Origin: Siphonodentalium dalli | Lineage: Eukaryota > Mollusca > Scaphopoda > Gadilida > Siphonodentaliidae | Direction of reading: 5' to 3' | DNA length: 64,000 bases | NCBI GenBank assembly: GCA_032622095.1 | Contig: CP136069.1 | Location: 5,814,976 to 5,878,975, forward strand | In this document: one piece after another, positions 10,301 through 25,300 of the stretch | Layout: each line of letters starts with the position of its first letter | Position numbering within the stretch: the first letter of the stretch is position 1 | The notes under the pieces: generated by a model | Told to the model about the DNA's origin: nothing | The model's database searches: none | What the model saw: the letters and a program-made list of their open reading frames with translations, nothing else | Made by a program: the position numbers and the translations under genes

Positions 10301-13300
10301 GACAAAATAGGCCCAGATCAGCTGATTCTCCCATTTTGAACCCCAACGTAAACTGAACGCGCGTGCTGTTACGCGGAAGGATACATAATTTAAATAATTG
10401 TGACGTAACGATATCGATTGACATTATTATTTTCATTCACTTCGGCGCAATTCATTTTTTAAGTTTCGGAAATTACAGGATATTTTCAGTCACAATTGTG
10501 TTTATTCTGATCAAAAAAGCATGACACTTGGAACGGAATGTTGTCAAGATTCTGTTGGTATGTGTAAATAGTGTTGGTTCATACAGGAAATGTTTGGAAA
10601 TCGTTCTAAAAGTAGAAAACTTAATTTCGAATGTGACGATATAATTTAATCATCGTAAATAAACACTTGGAGAGGAACACGTAGAAGTTCATTATTTACT
10701 GTTCACATGGAATTTTCAAAGCTCATTCGACTGGAATTTGCCGTCATCCTCATCATCTGATTCGATAATTGGTAATATTCTTCTTCGTTTTACGGGTGTA
10801 TTTATAACTCCTTCCGCATAATCGTTGGCAAGTCCCTTTTGTTGCTCGATTTCAGTCATGTTTGATCCGTAGAAATTGAAGTGGAATGTGCAGTCCCTGT
10901 TATCTCTTATCACGACTCTCTTGTTAGAGTCCATGCCTGATTTTGTTACTGTCATTGACTTTTGGGAAGAGGCGACAAAGTTTGTGTCCAGTTCAAAGTT
11001 TTGGTTATTTGTTGACACCGATGATGTTGAAATACATGTGGAATCATAATTCATTTCATGTTGAGCTTGATCAAGTTGATTATTCATACTAGTAACTGTA
11101 GAACATGACGCAGAAGCATGGTTCTGAGATACTGGTTTTGGTGCCATTGAATGTCGATACGGAACAACCGCAGAACTGGCTGACTCCAGGGGGCGCATTA
11201 GAGAAGTTGATATTGATTTCTGTTGCTTTTCATTCAACTTACTGTAATTGTTTGCACTGCCTACATTCCTGTGTCCACTTATTTGGATAGTACAATTAGC
11301 AGGCAGTCCCATATCGTTACATTTCTGCATCATATGTTTGCGTACACTGTGGTTTGTTATTTTCCTTGTATCTTCTTTCTGCATTATTTCATCACATTTT
11401 GATTTCTTTTTCTTTACAAGACCATAAATATGGTTCACTCCCATAGGACAATTTTTGAACCAAGGTAGATTGGGATTTTTCGTATAGTTTATCTCAAGGA
11501 AGAATGGCGAGTCAGGTGTACACATGGCAGGAGTTCTTTTGTCTCTATATATTTTGTAAGCCCGTACTGGACAGCGTTGCATATCTTCCATATAGTGCCA
11601 TGCCTTTGGTTTAAATTTCCTAATATTTGTTGGATCTGTGCCTGTTCGAGTTTTAGTTTGCCGCTCACGTACATGCTCCAAATATTCATCACCATCCTCA
11701 TCTGTAGAAAGGCTTATGTCACCCCATGTTAGGCTACGTTGTTCTCTGCCACCGCGCATTCCAAGAACCATTGAGAATGTTACATGAAGGAAATTCACTA
11801 TCTGATTGGGTGTGTCGATTCCCATCTGACCTGTCTTGAAGAAGTTTTCAATGTCTTCATCAGTCAATTCATCTGATTCATTCGGTTTATTACCACGACC
11901 AAGAGATTTTAGATATTTCATCTTTGCAACAACAGCCTTGTTACAGTGTGGAAAGAGAGGGTTCTTATTGACAGTGTGGGGATAGTGCTGTGACCGTAAA
12001 TAACGCTCCAAACTGGACACAAATCCTCGAATAGTCGAAGGTTCATAATCGTCCCCATTGGTTTTTTTGACAACACTGAGGAAATTCCCAAATAACAAGT
12101 CCAATGTTTTAGTTTCCATCAAATCTGGCTTGGTATCTACTCCCTGCTCACTACAGAATACACTAAACAGACGCATGTCACTTTCAGTTTTTTTACGTGT
12201 GTTCAAATTTTCTTGATCAGCAATAAAGTCTGAAATGGCTCCCTGATCTATCAGCCCAAACCGACTGTTAGTAGGCCTAACGCCTGAGCTCAAAACACCT
12301 TCACCTTGTTCAAGTTGTTGTTGACTGTTCATTTCGGTACGAAGTCGAAATGTACCAGTTTCACTTTCAGAGTTCGAGCCGGCCAATACTGGCATAATTG
12401 TATCAGATAATTCTGTAATTTCATCACTGTTGCTCTCAAGTGGTCTATTTGGAGGTGGAAGCTCTTCAAATTCTGATAAAATGAAATATCTCGTGAAATC
12501 GTCGATGTCTGTATTGTCAGACATTTTGACAGCGCAGATGACAGCTCAAACACGCGCTTCCTGTTTACGTAAACAAAAATAGTTCCGGCTTAGGGCGGGG
12601 CTACGGGAACTGTCAAAAATCGCGTGCTCTCGCCGGTGACGTAATTCACAGGTGTGACATTATCACTTTTAATTCAACGAGAAATCCTTATAAATCACGA
12701 CTAAGTGTGTAATAATAACATATAACTTTACAAAGTGCCATTTAATAAGCATTTGCACAAAAATAAGTAAAATCCTCTCTGATTGTACAGTCGGGGGCGT
12801 TACCTCCGCCCAGCGGTGCACTTGTTTTGAAAATAAAGGTGCCTGAGAAACATAATTAAGTTAATGTGGCCTAACTAAGAAATATATAATTTTTTTCGAC
12901 TTTATAAGGTTCCCTGTCAAGCCTGCAAATAGCGTGCCTGTCATTTGCAGAATGAGGTCCCTAGAGGGTGAATTTAGTGATGCTATCCCGCATAGCGGGC
13001 TAGCATCACTAAATTCACCCTCTGGGGAGATCATTCTGCTAAGGCCCTCAACTGCTATGGCAGACCTAGGATCAGATTGAAGTTCCCCAGTTGAAGTTGG
13101 TGATGTTCACCCATTGGGCGCCTCGATTATGGATTTAATCTTCTGCAAATTAGGGGATATAGAAACTTCCCAGATGGGAAAACGTAACTAAAAACAATGT
13201 TAATTGGATACCATAGATACTTCCCAGAAGATGAGGCCTAAGCAGAATGAGGTCCCCAGAGGGTGAATTTAGTGATGCTAGCCCGCTATGCGGGATAGCG

Positions 13301-16300
13301 TTACTAAATTCACCCTCTGGGGACCTCATTCTGCAATTTCGCATATAAAAGAGAATATATTGGCTTAACAATCCCACATGGAGCCTCGCATATATTGGCT
13401 TATCAATATTTACCTTGACTGTGTCCCATAGGGAGCCTTGAATATATAAGAGAATTTATTGGCTTAACAATATTTATCTTGAACTTGTAAGCCAGTGCAT
13501 TCTCTTATATATGCGAGGCTCCCTATGGGAGAATTTCACATAAAAGAGAATGCACTGGATCTTTAATTCGGCCATTTTCAGATAAGTTTGTTACTTCCCG
13601 TTGATGATGGACATGCCACATTTATATACGACGGGAACGCAGCCAATTTGAATTTTCGGACAGGTTCTATGCCTCCCAATTTTGACGGACATACCACAAC
13701 TATGATTCTTCGGTCCAAGAGATCATTATTGATTGATATAACCTATACATAGTCAGGGGAATTTTGTGATATGCATATAATACTAAAATATCAGCCACAG
13801 AGATAAAAACTTAGCTGTTATGATAACGCAGGAATCTGTAAATTATAGTAATTCATGCGCCCGCCACGATCTCGGAGGAATCCGGTACCTCTCGCTGACA
13901 ACAATGGCACCTTCGATGATTATATAAACAAAATAACCTGGCCACGACTGTGTGTGGGATTTAAAGTTGCACATGTTGTGCTTTGTAAGTGGACTCCATG
14001 GTGGAAGCAATTCATGAGATTCAGGGTTCTCTACAATTTGCAAACTGTCTGTTCATCATTAGCAGAATATAAGCTTCCGTGAGCAAGGCACCTTACCTTG
14101 TTTGTGGGCCCAGGACACTGTGGCATCATTTCCGCATTAGAAACAAAACTTTCTCTTGCCCTTTTGCTCTACGCGAGGTTTCCGTCCTCGCTGAGCTCGC
14201 CTTAGGACACCTGCGTTATGTTTTAAACCGCAGTCTCCGGAGAACAGACATTCTACTGAAAGGATGCACTTCGTACTCGATAAGCTCTAATCGTACCATA
14301 TTCGAAGCAACTCAGTCATTTATACTTTCTGCAAATAGATTCAAATAAACTTATTATCCAACGTTAACTAACACTTCAAAGTTATCCTCTCGAACTGCTA
14401 ATTGAATGAATCGAATCATTGCATCATGCAACCTGAGAAAAATAGCTGTGTCTATATAGGCATAACGATCAAGTGACTCCTCTCGACTGGCAATTCGTTT
14501 GGCTAATCCATAAGTAATAGTAAAATGAATCAAACGTTAATTTAAAATTTATAAATTATACTGATATATACAGAGCAGTGATCTCATTTTTTTTAAATTT
14601 GTCATAATGTCTTGTTTCTTTTTTCATTCTCTAAATTCGACATTTACTTCATCCATGTCTTAGTTTCCCACTTCATATCTCTTGTCTCCTGCCTCTCGAT
14701 CTCTAATTCTATCATTTCAATACCAAATCCTCTTCTCTCGCAGACTTATCATACTTACATATATATATGGACATCATCTTGTAAATTGTTGTATAAATCT
14801 GGGATACAAAATAATGTTTACACCACACTGTGGCATCACCCATTGCTCATTCTAAATATGGGCACCATAAAACAAAAAAGCATGTCCCGTCATGAAAGGG
14901 TTAATTATCTCTGATTTAAACATTTTTTCCCAGTTGCCAGTTGATCGACCAGAATCACCGGAGAAACCTCCGAGCGAAGCTGCTCCAACCACGCCCACTC
15001 CAGAAGAACCACCCGGCACGGCTAAATCTGACCGGTCAAAGTCTCCCAAAGAACGAGCAAAGTCTCCCAAAGAAAGATCAAAATCACCAAAGGACCGCAA
15101 GTCTCCAAGGTCCAAATCCCGAACTCCATCTGCGAAAAAGCGAGACAAAAGCAAAGAAAAAGAGAAACCTGTGGAGGCAGCTGATACCTCAAGTTCTGAC
15201 GCTGATTTACATTTGAGAATAAGGTACACACTATTTCACAGCTCTATCATTTCTATTGTTAGAGTAATGCCCTAAGTAATCGACTCCGTAACCACAGCAG
15301 AATTATGGGTAACTTTTCAGGATTTAGTCGGAAATATGGCTTGTTGCCATTCATCGGAAAGCTCTCACCGAGAGCTCCAAGCCGTTTCGCCCTCCAGCGA
15401 TGGCGATGGGGGTTCAAATCCACATGTTTCCATCGTGAACTTTGTAACTGAAAATCATTATCTGGTGGAGTTGCCAGTTACTCGCTGATGGTTTGCCGCA
15501 CATGGTCGACGAGTTTATCAGCCATTGAAATCACTGTTTGGTTAGCCGTAAGTGTTCGGATTTTCCTCTAACCTCTAAAACTGGCAATGTCGTGATATGG
15601 CCTTAGTCGCTGAAAGCTACATATAAACCCCAATCAATCAATCAACCAAATTGAACCAATGCAAATTTTTAAACAATCTGTAACTGTTTGGGTATGGCCA
15701 AGTAGCCACTAATGGCCAACTCGGAGAGCTTTCCGATGAATGGCAACAAGCCATATTTCCGACTAAATCCTGAAAAGTTACCCATAATTCTGCTGTGGTT
15801 AAGGAGTCGATTACTTCGGGCATTACTGCAGGGTTGAAGTTCATTCATGCTTGCAATATTCAGATACTGATTTACATTTGAGAATAAGGTAGGGTTGAAG
15901 TTCATTCATGCTTGCAATATTCAGATACTGATTTACATTTGAGAATAAGATAGGGTTGAAGTTCATTCATGCTTGCAATATTCAGATGCTGATTTACATT
16001 TGAGAATAAGATAGGGTTGAAGTTCATTCATGCTTGCAATATTCAGATACTGATTTACATTTGAGAATAAGGTAGGGTTGAAGTTCATTCATGCTTGCAA
16101 TATTCAGATACTGATTTACATTTGAGAATAAGATAGGGTTGAAGTTCATTCATGCTTGCAATATTCAGATGCTGATTTACATTTGAGAATCAGCCCTGGG
16201 AATTAGCGTCGGCAATCGGCAGTGCCGAGGCAAAAGCCGACGTGAAATGAATTTGCGTCGGCATTTTTTTAGCCGAGGCAAATAAATGAAGACATGATCA

Positions 16301-19300
16301 ATTGGGAAGTGAAATGAGTGTTTGTTGTCAATTGTTGAAGCTTTAGTAATGTCCTGTTCCGTTTTACAATCGCGTTTTGTATTAATTCCATATTCGTGAT
16401 CGGCACATGTCCTCAAAATCATTTTACTTGCGACTTCCATTCATTGACACACTCAACTAATTGTGTCAATAAAAAATGACAACTGGTCCGTCTCCAAGTA
16501 ACCGGTTACGATTTTCGGAGCAAGCTACACCAACATGAAAGGAGGTCATTGTGTCACGTGCGTGCGCAGTGTTGAGTGTTTATTGAGATCGTTAAAACGA
16601 AAATATCCTAAATGGAGCCCCACAATGACATTGCCACAGTAAAACACTGTGTGTTCCGATATAAAGCACGTGGCGCGTCCCCCTAATAATGAGATAATCC
16701 TGATAAAAACGTGCGCAAACGTCATGGATACACGGTCGGAAACAGATGAGTCCACTTCAAAGGCATGCGGGGAGAGGAAACTCAGGAAATGTGTATTTAT
16801 GGTGCGTCCCCTGATAATGAGATAATCCTAACAATCACGTGCGCGAAAGTAATAATTACTCGGCTTGGCTTAGTGATCCTTAGTAGTCAGATGCGGCCAC
16901 TTTCAAATGCGGGGAGGTAAACACCTGGCTCGCCTTGCTATTTTCATTTTTGGGAATTCCTACTTTCACATTGTTGATGAATTTGACGGTTCACTTCTGG
17001 AACAAATTATTTCATAGAAAAATAAATGAACGCGCGTAAGTAGCGTACAGGGGGGATTTCCGCCTGAAATAATAAACGTGCGTGCAACTGGTGCATGCAG
17101 GCACGTTATTTGGCCGCTAACGTTATCTATTTGGCGTACAAACTTTGAGTACACAATTACAGGAAGTCGAGATAATCGTCTGCGAAATAAAAAAAAGTTT
17201 TGCATCGGACGCAATTTGAAATTGAATGAAATAAATTAAACTAGTCTTTAATATACACATTAGTAATTACAATGGTAAAAAAGAAAACTGTTGACGGATG
17301 GGAGCTCGGGTGTATACAATATGAATTAGAAGGAGATGGGGATACAGTTAAAAACGTATACTGTTCTCTATGTAGGGAGTTTGGCCAAAGTCAGATGAGG
17401 GGACCGTTCATGAAGATGAAAGGTGCAGTTGATAAAATAGTCGAAAAATGGATAGAGGGCACTACGAACATTAAAAAATCAAGTGCGGTGGATCATATTG
17501 CAAAATCCACCATGCACAGAATTGCGATGACTGCAAATAAAGAGCAAAATGATGGCAATGGCCCCGACAAACAAAATGAAAATAACACTGTGACGCCACA
17601 AATCACAATTCCACAGTTGGTAGCAAAAATAACTCTTGCCCAAAGACATCAACTAACCAAGAAATTTCAGCTAGTTCATTATCTGGCTGTGAAGTGTCGC
17701 CCTCTCCAAGATTACACAAGTTTTATGAAATTTGAGAAAGATGTCCACCATGTTGACATTGGCGGCGGATATGCAGATAGACGGGCCGCAAAGACAATGT
17801 TGAAATTCATTGCCGATCACATTAGGGAGGAAGGAATCACAAGACCCCTGAATGAAGGTTCAAGCCACTATTTCTCCCTGTTTTACGATGGATCGAGCTC
17901 TGCTAAAGCTAAAGATGAAAAAGAAGTATATGTAATAAAAACATGCCAGAATGGAGCTGCCAGGTTTCACATTGCTTCATTGGAGGAGCCAACTGACACA
18001 AATGCGCCTGGATTAAAACAATCATTGGACCAAAGTATGAGAAAGCTAAACTTCAATTTCGACAGAAAAACAAGGCAGGTTGGAAACGGCAGTGACGGAG
18101 CTGCAGTAAATATTGCTCTATTCAAACTGGAGAAAGAGGAACTTGGACCACACCTCATCAAAGGTTGGTGCGCCAATCATAAGGCAGAATTGGGTATACA
18201 CGACGCATTCAAAAATGCCTCACTCAATACGCAATGTGAAGAAATAATGGGAAATATGTTCCAATTCTTCAAGAAGGCAACTCTCAAATGGCGGCTTTTT
18301 AAACGGCAAGCAGAATTTCTGGAAATTAGACACTTGAAATATAAGAGAGTTTCTGGTACTCGTTGGGTTGCCCATCAAGTTGACTGTACTCTGAACTTTC
18401 TCCGGAACATGCCAATACTTCTGGGTTTTTTACATCAACAAATCTCCAAACCACACAACAAGACAATGAAGGATGCAGCTCCAACAATGCAGGGACACTT
18501 AAAATTGGCTTCAGACTTGAAGGTGCTGATTTATTTGGCTATCAGACATGACATCCTTGCTTACTTATCACCATTTAGCCAAATGTTGGAAAACAGGAAA
18601 CTTCTTGCACCAGAGGCAATCACAGCAATGAAAAATTCCATAAATGTAATAAAATCTCTTCATGACATATTGCTTGATAAAGGACATTCATCATTCTATG
18701 TGGAACATTTATTTCCAACAATTAGCAAGTTTATATTACCCTATCTTGAAGATGATGATGTGGGTATGGCTCAACGAGAAACGAGACAGGACACGGATAA
18801 TGCTAAAGGAAATTCTCTTGATGATACAGTTAGTGAATTAGAAGACAAGAAACAGATGTTTCATGGTTATGCGATGTCCAACAAACTCCAGTTATCTCTT
18901 GGTAAAGTTGCATCAGAGATAACAGGTGTATTGGGGAAGTTAACAGTGAATTTGAATGACAGATTTGCAGACTTTTTGGAAAACCCAATTATCCTTGCAG
19001 CGGCCAAAATCTTGAACACGAAGTTGTACAAATATAGCTCCAGAGATGATATCTTGCAAGATGTAAAAGTGATTGCTGGTCACTTTGAATATATCCTCAA
19101 AGCAAATGGATGTGATTTACCAAGGTTAAGTCAAGAATTCAGCTGTCTGTATTCGCACATAACTACTTTCTTGTCAGAAGCATCAAATGAACAGGCGTGG
19201 CAGCAAATGTTTTTACTTGCTGGCCCTGACTCACAAATGAATATTGACAACATCTTGCACATAGCAGAAATATGTATTGTGCTACCAATAAGTAGTGCTG

Positions 19301-22300
19301 ACATAGAAAGAGTGTTCTCATCATTTGCAAGAATTTTATCCAAGGATCGCTTATCACTGACCAATAGTTCATTGGAAACACTATTAATAGTCAGACACAA
19401 CAACTTTGATGGATTCATTGCATCTGAATATGATCCGATCATCGATAAATTTCTGAGTCAGCATCCTGATGGTTCCACTCGGAAACGCAAGGCCAGGGTT
19501 GAAGGCCACAAGAAACATACACGCATATCCAAGCATGCGAGAACGGGCTGTGCAAAACAAAATTGTTTGTTTCTGCACAAAGACTATGAGCAGCATCACG
19601 AAGCAGTGGTAGATGACGATCCAAATGTAAATTCAACTAAATGTGCAGAATCTGATGAAAATGACTCGGACTTTACAGTCAGCGACATTGATCTGAATGA
19701 AATCTCTTCCAGTGATTCTGATTCCGAAGATTCTGATAGTGATGTTAACTGAATAGTTATACTCTGACAGTGAACTGAATGGTGACTTAATTAAATAGAT
19801 TAAAATTATCACACAATTTGTATCGTTTTGTTTTTGTGTTTTTTGAACTGACTGATTATGTGCAATACACTGGCGTTGAAGGGGTAACTCTCAACATGAA
19901 CATTACAAAAAGTGCTGAAGGGTACACAGGTTTGAAAATGTGCTGAAGGGTACAATTATGTATTATGATCGGCACTAATCGTAATGCAGTTACTTTAACT
20001 GTTTTCCTGAAATGCAGTTTGTTTTCAGTTCAATGTTCTTTGGAACACCATGCTGTACAATTATTCTCTAACTAAAATCATGGCAGACACAAAAACTGTA
20101 CATCATTAAGACATTTTTTAGAATGATATTTCGAACCCTGTGTGCACTTCGGCACTTTTTTTGGTGAGAGTTACCCCTTCAGCAATAGTAGAAGTACCAG
20201 TTGTTGAGAAATTTTCATGTTAAAATATTTGAGTTTCAATGATTGAATGATTCTATTTTTTAACCCACATAAAATCATGCTGAGAAAGTTTAAAATCTTT
20301 AAAACACATACTCACTCAGTTCAAAACAAACAAATAATTGATAAAACAAATTCCCCTCGTGCATTCAAACCATGAATGGTCATGACTCATTCATAATAAA
20401 ATTCACTTCAGATCAGTGAGTGATAACCCTACATGCATATGCCCAGCCCATTGTAATAGATCTAATCATCATACCCCACCACTTGGGGCACATAAATTGA
20501 ATGAAGTGAATGATACTCAGAGAGAAAATGACTTTAATAATGAAGTCTTTTCTGAAATAAAGCTTTCACAACATGATATTTTAACTTGTGAACAATAATT
20601 CATCATAATATAATAACATGAACACCTTATTGAAAATTGCCTAGGCCAAAGTGAAAAATGCCTAGGCAAAATGATTTTGCCTAGGCAATTTTTTCGCCTA
20701 GGAAAATTTTCCTTAATTCCCAGGGTTGAGAATAAGATAGGGTTGAAGTTCATATTTGCATGCGATATTCAGATGCTGATTGGGGTTGTAGTTAATACAT
20801 GCGATATTCAGATGCTGATTGGGGTTGTAGTTAATACATGCGATATTCAGATGCTGATTGGGGTTGTAGTTAATACATGCGATATTCAGATGCTGATTGG
20901 GGTTGTAGTTAATACATGCGATATTCAGATGCTGATTGGGGTTGTAGTTAATACATGCGATATTCAGACGCTGATTTACATTTGAGAATAAGATAGGGTT
21001 GTAGTTCATATTTGCATGCGATATTCAGATGCTGATTAGGGATGTAGTTCATACATGCGATATTCAGATGCTGACTCTCATTATCCGTAGGGAGTCTCGC
21101 ATATATAAGAGAATACAGTGGCCTATCAATATCTACCTTGACCATGTAATATAAGCCAGTGCATTCCCTTGTATATGTGAGAAAGGACTGGCACATGATC
21201 TTTAATGCTGCACCAGCGCAGCTCCCGTCATGAAAGGGTTAATGCTGCACCAGCGCAGCTCCCGTCATGAAAGGGTTAATGCTGCACCAGCATAGCTCAC
21301 TTCATGAAAGGGTTAATGCTGCACCAGCATAGCTCACTTCATGAAAGGGTTAATGCTGCACCAGCATAGCTCACTTCATGAAAGGGTTAATGCGGCACCA
21401 GCATAGCTCACTTCATGAAAGGGTTAATGCTGCACCAGCATAGCTCACTTCATGAAAGGGTTAATGCTGCACCAGCATAGCTCACTTCATGAAAGGGTTA
21501 ATGCTGCACCAGCATAGCTCACTTCATGAAAGGGTTAATGCTGCACCAGCATAGCTCACTTCATGAAAGGGTTAATGCTGCACCAGCATAGCTACTTCAT
21601 GAAAGGGTTAATGCTGCACCAGCATAGCTCACTTCATGAAAGGGTTAATGCTGCACCAGCATAGCTCACTTCATGAAAGGGTTAAAAGTAGTAAATTAAA
21701 ACCTCAATCTGATTTTGATCGTCTGCACAAGCCTTGATATAGGGTGTCTGTCATTTGCAGAATGAGGTCCCCAGAGGGTGAATTTAGTGATGCTATCCCG
21801 CTACTAAATTCACCCTCTGGGGACCTCATTCTGCAAATGACAGACACCCTATTTCAAGGCTTGCGTCTGCTAATTCACCCACTTTTACAGGATTCCTTTG
21901 GTTCCTCGGAGGCCTCTGTCGCCCGACGCAGAAGGAAAACCAGCCGCGGCCGCGTCCAAAGATAAGAAGGATAAAAAGAAGAAGGATGATGGGATAGAGA
22001 GTCCGACCCCACCGACCGATCCCGATGAGAAACTAGTATTCGATGCATTTATGATCGGTCTCCATGCTGTTGCTGGCTTGGTGAGTACAGTAATGCCATA
22101 AGTAATTGACTCCTTAACCGCAGGAGAATTATGGGTAACTTTTCAGGATTTAGTCGAAAATATGGCTTGTTGCCATTCATCAGAAAGCTCTCCTCGATAT
22201 GTTATATGTTATTTTTGTTTTTTATGATCGGTCTCCATGCTGTCGCTGGCTTGGTGAGTACAGTAATGCCCTAAGTAATCGAACTCCTTAACCACACCAG

Positions 22301-25300
22301 AATTATTACTTATGGCATTACTGTATCTTGTTCCACACCATTAATGTGAGGCAACAAGTCTGAGTTTAGTGTGTCTGTCATTTGCAGAATGAGGTCCCCA
22401 GAGGGGGAATTAAGTGATGGTATCACACATAGCGGGCTAGCATCACCAAATTCACCCTCTGGGGACCTCATTCTGCATGGCCTCATCTGCTATGGGAGAC
22501 ATGGACTCAGATTGAAGTTCCCAAATGAGGTCCCCAGAGGGGGAATTTAGTGATGGTATCCCACATAGCGTGCCTAAACTAAAAATTAAATAGAATCTAT
22601 GTGAAGAAGTTTCTATAAAAAATTTATAATAAAGAAACTTTCCAGAGTAGATGAGGCCTAAGCAGAATGATGTCCCCAAATGGAGAATAATTTTGTTCAA
22701 AGTAGTAACTTTTACAATATTATATCCAAATTGACAACACACACCATCATTCTTATATAAGAATTAAGTGCAGTGATTCTTGATGGCGAAATCGTTATTT
22801 TATTGCCAATAGATGCGAATTGAGTGGTAAATATTTACAATTGGACATAGTTCTGACGATGTTTTCTATGGAGTGTTACGGTCGATTTGCTTCAAATTTT
22901 CGGCGATGTTAGTAGAATGTTACATTCCTCTAGTTGGCATAGCATCTGATTACTAACTTATCAGTTTCACGCACCCGAACAAGTATATAATATGTCTTTA
23001 ACCCTTTCAGTGCCAAGTTCGATTTTTGTATCAACCCATATTTCCTTGATCATTTTTCAAATTTAGTGATTATAATAATGTGATACATTGATGGAAAGAG
23101 CTCTTTCCATCAATGTATCACATTATTATAATCAATAAATTTGAAAAATGATCAAGGAAATATGGGTTGATACAAAAATCGGACTAGGCACTGAAAGGGT
23201 TATTCAATCATGTAGGTTGTGACAGAAATTGCAGCCAAGGAAGCAGAGGATGAAGCAGACAAGCAGAGAGAAATGGAAAAACAAAAAGAAAATGAGAAGG
23301 CGAATGCTGGAAAGAAGAAAGACAAAGACAAGGGAGGGAAGAAAGGAAAGAGCAGGAGTCCATCACCCAAGAAGAAGAAGGAAGCAGCAGAGGCTCCATC
23401 CGCTACACCACCATGTATGTATTAACAACCCCCCCCCCACATCCGCTACACCCCCATGTATGTATTAACCCCTCCCCCATCCGCTACACCACCATGTATG
23501 ATTGTATTAACCCGACTCTCAAATTCACTACACCCCATTAAGTCCCCCCACTCTGCTACACCCCCATATATATATATATATTACCTCCGTAATCCATTAC
23601 ACCCCCATGTATGTGTTAACTCCCCCCCCCCAATCTGCTGCACCCCATATGTATATATTACCCCCGTAATCCATTATGTATGTGATAACACCCCTCCCCA
23701 AATTTGCTACACACCATATATGTTTTAACCCCCCCTCTCAAATCCACTACACCCCATGTATGTATTAACCTCCCCCTCCAATCTGCTGCACCCTCATATA
23801 TGTAATAACCCTCCCCAATCTGATACACCCCCCATATATATATTACCCCCCCCCAATCCACTACACCCACATGTATGTATTAATCCCATTCCCAAATCTG
23901 CTACACCCCCATGTTTATGTTGGCTAGTATCACTAAATTCACTCTGGGGACCTCATTCTGCTTAGGCCTCATCTATAGTCTCAAATTAACATGGTTTTTT
24001 GTTACTTTTTCCCTTTTGTTCAGTTTCTATATCCCCTAATTTGCAGAAGATAAATTGCATAATCGAGGTGACTGATGGGTTAACATCACCAACTTCAACT
24101 GGGGAAATTCAATCTGATCCTAGGTCTTCCATAGCAGTTGAGGCCTAAGCAAAATGAGGTCCCCAGAGGGTGAATTTGGTGACGCTAACCTGATGTGAGG
24201 GATAGAATCACTAAATTCACCCTCTGGGAACCTCATTCTGCAGTAACTACATGATAATATTTTTTCAAAGAGGAAGATAGGTCATTCAATAAACCTCAAT
24301 ATTTCAGTGTCAGAGGCAGAGAGTGAAATAGAGAAACAGAAGAAAGAAATTAAAGATAGAATGAAAGAAGAATATGTGTTTGCATTGCAGGCAGAAGGTG
24401 GGTATATAGTCGAGAGAAACATGAATACGTGTTTGCATTGCAGGCAGAAGGTGGCTATATACAGTAATGCTCTAAATAATCGACTCCTTAACCACAGCAG
24501 AATTATGGGTAACTTTTCAGGATTTAGTCGGAAATATGGCTTGTTGCCATTCATCGGAAAGCTCTCACTGAGAGCTTTCCGATGAATGGCAACAAGCCAT
24601 ATTTCCGACTAAATCCTGAAAATTCTGCTGTGGTTAAGGGGTCCATTACTTAGGGCATTATTACCTCTGGTCTAGACCTCCATCTGTACATCGGTTCATG
24701 CACCCAAATGTCCATCTGTATGAATCTCACATTTTGCACTATTATTAGCTCAACTTTGCTTTGTTTGAGCTATTGCCATGGGTTGGCTGTTGATATTGAC
24801 ATGTAGATGGGAACAATTCATTATGGGGTCATTCGGCAAAATAAAACATGGCTGCCACAGCCCTCGAAATTCACACATTTTCTCCACGGCAGTGTATTGC
24901 CGTGGCAAAATTAGATCCCCACGGCAATTTTAATTCACATTCCCAATGTAGTTATTCTACATTATAATGATTCTACTATCATTTGAGTACATCGATTGTG
25001 TCTGACAGCTAGCGCTGGGACGGTTTTGGGGTTTTTCCTAACCGGTTAACCACGGGCATTAACCTAATCATAACCAGTTAACTGCGACCATCATTACCCT
25101 ACGTATGAGATTGAATACATGCACTGGTCACTGTTTATTACGCGTCCCGGAAACGTTGATAAACATACGATCACAAACGATGCCTTGGTCGTACCATGCG
25201 GTCCCGTTATGGCAATTAAATAGTGGTAAATGTGTATAAATTAATTAAGTTTTGAGCCCAAACAACTAAAATATAATATATATTAGTAGTGCGCTAGTAT

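Larger units (their letters stand above)
8798..12913. mobile_element. 4.1-kb segment bounded by ~42-bp inverted repeats, encloses recombinase gene
   Basis: The left arm (8798-8847) begins GGAACCTTATAAAGTCGAAA and ends TTTCTTAGTTA. The right arm (12872-12913) is its inverse, apart from an 8-nt indel. Between them lie a small MITE (8971-9284), a dispersed repeat (9595-10020), a large hairpin (10092-10241) and the tyrosine recombinase gene. No target duplication is seen beside the arms. Either this is one large element or a MITE that later received other insertions. Confidence 0.5.

Noticed and set aside
10716..12524. Recombinase as a host ZMYM/QRICH-like gene rather than a transposon
   Set aside because: Single exon, antisense in an intron, full catalytic set and repeat-bounded. 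A mobile origin is more likely, though domestication cannot be excluded.
13855..14348. Two plus-strand frames of 75 and 89 codons as possible genes
   Set aside because: No recognised domain, overlapping opposite frame, no clear splice or promoter context. Left as unassigned sequence.
14892..15275. Exon 4 read as a stand-alone gene of 127 codons
   Set aside because: It has a clear acceptor and donor and joins exons 3 and 5 in phase. The extra codons are intron.
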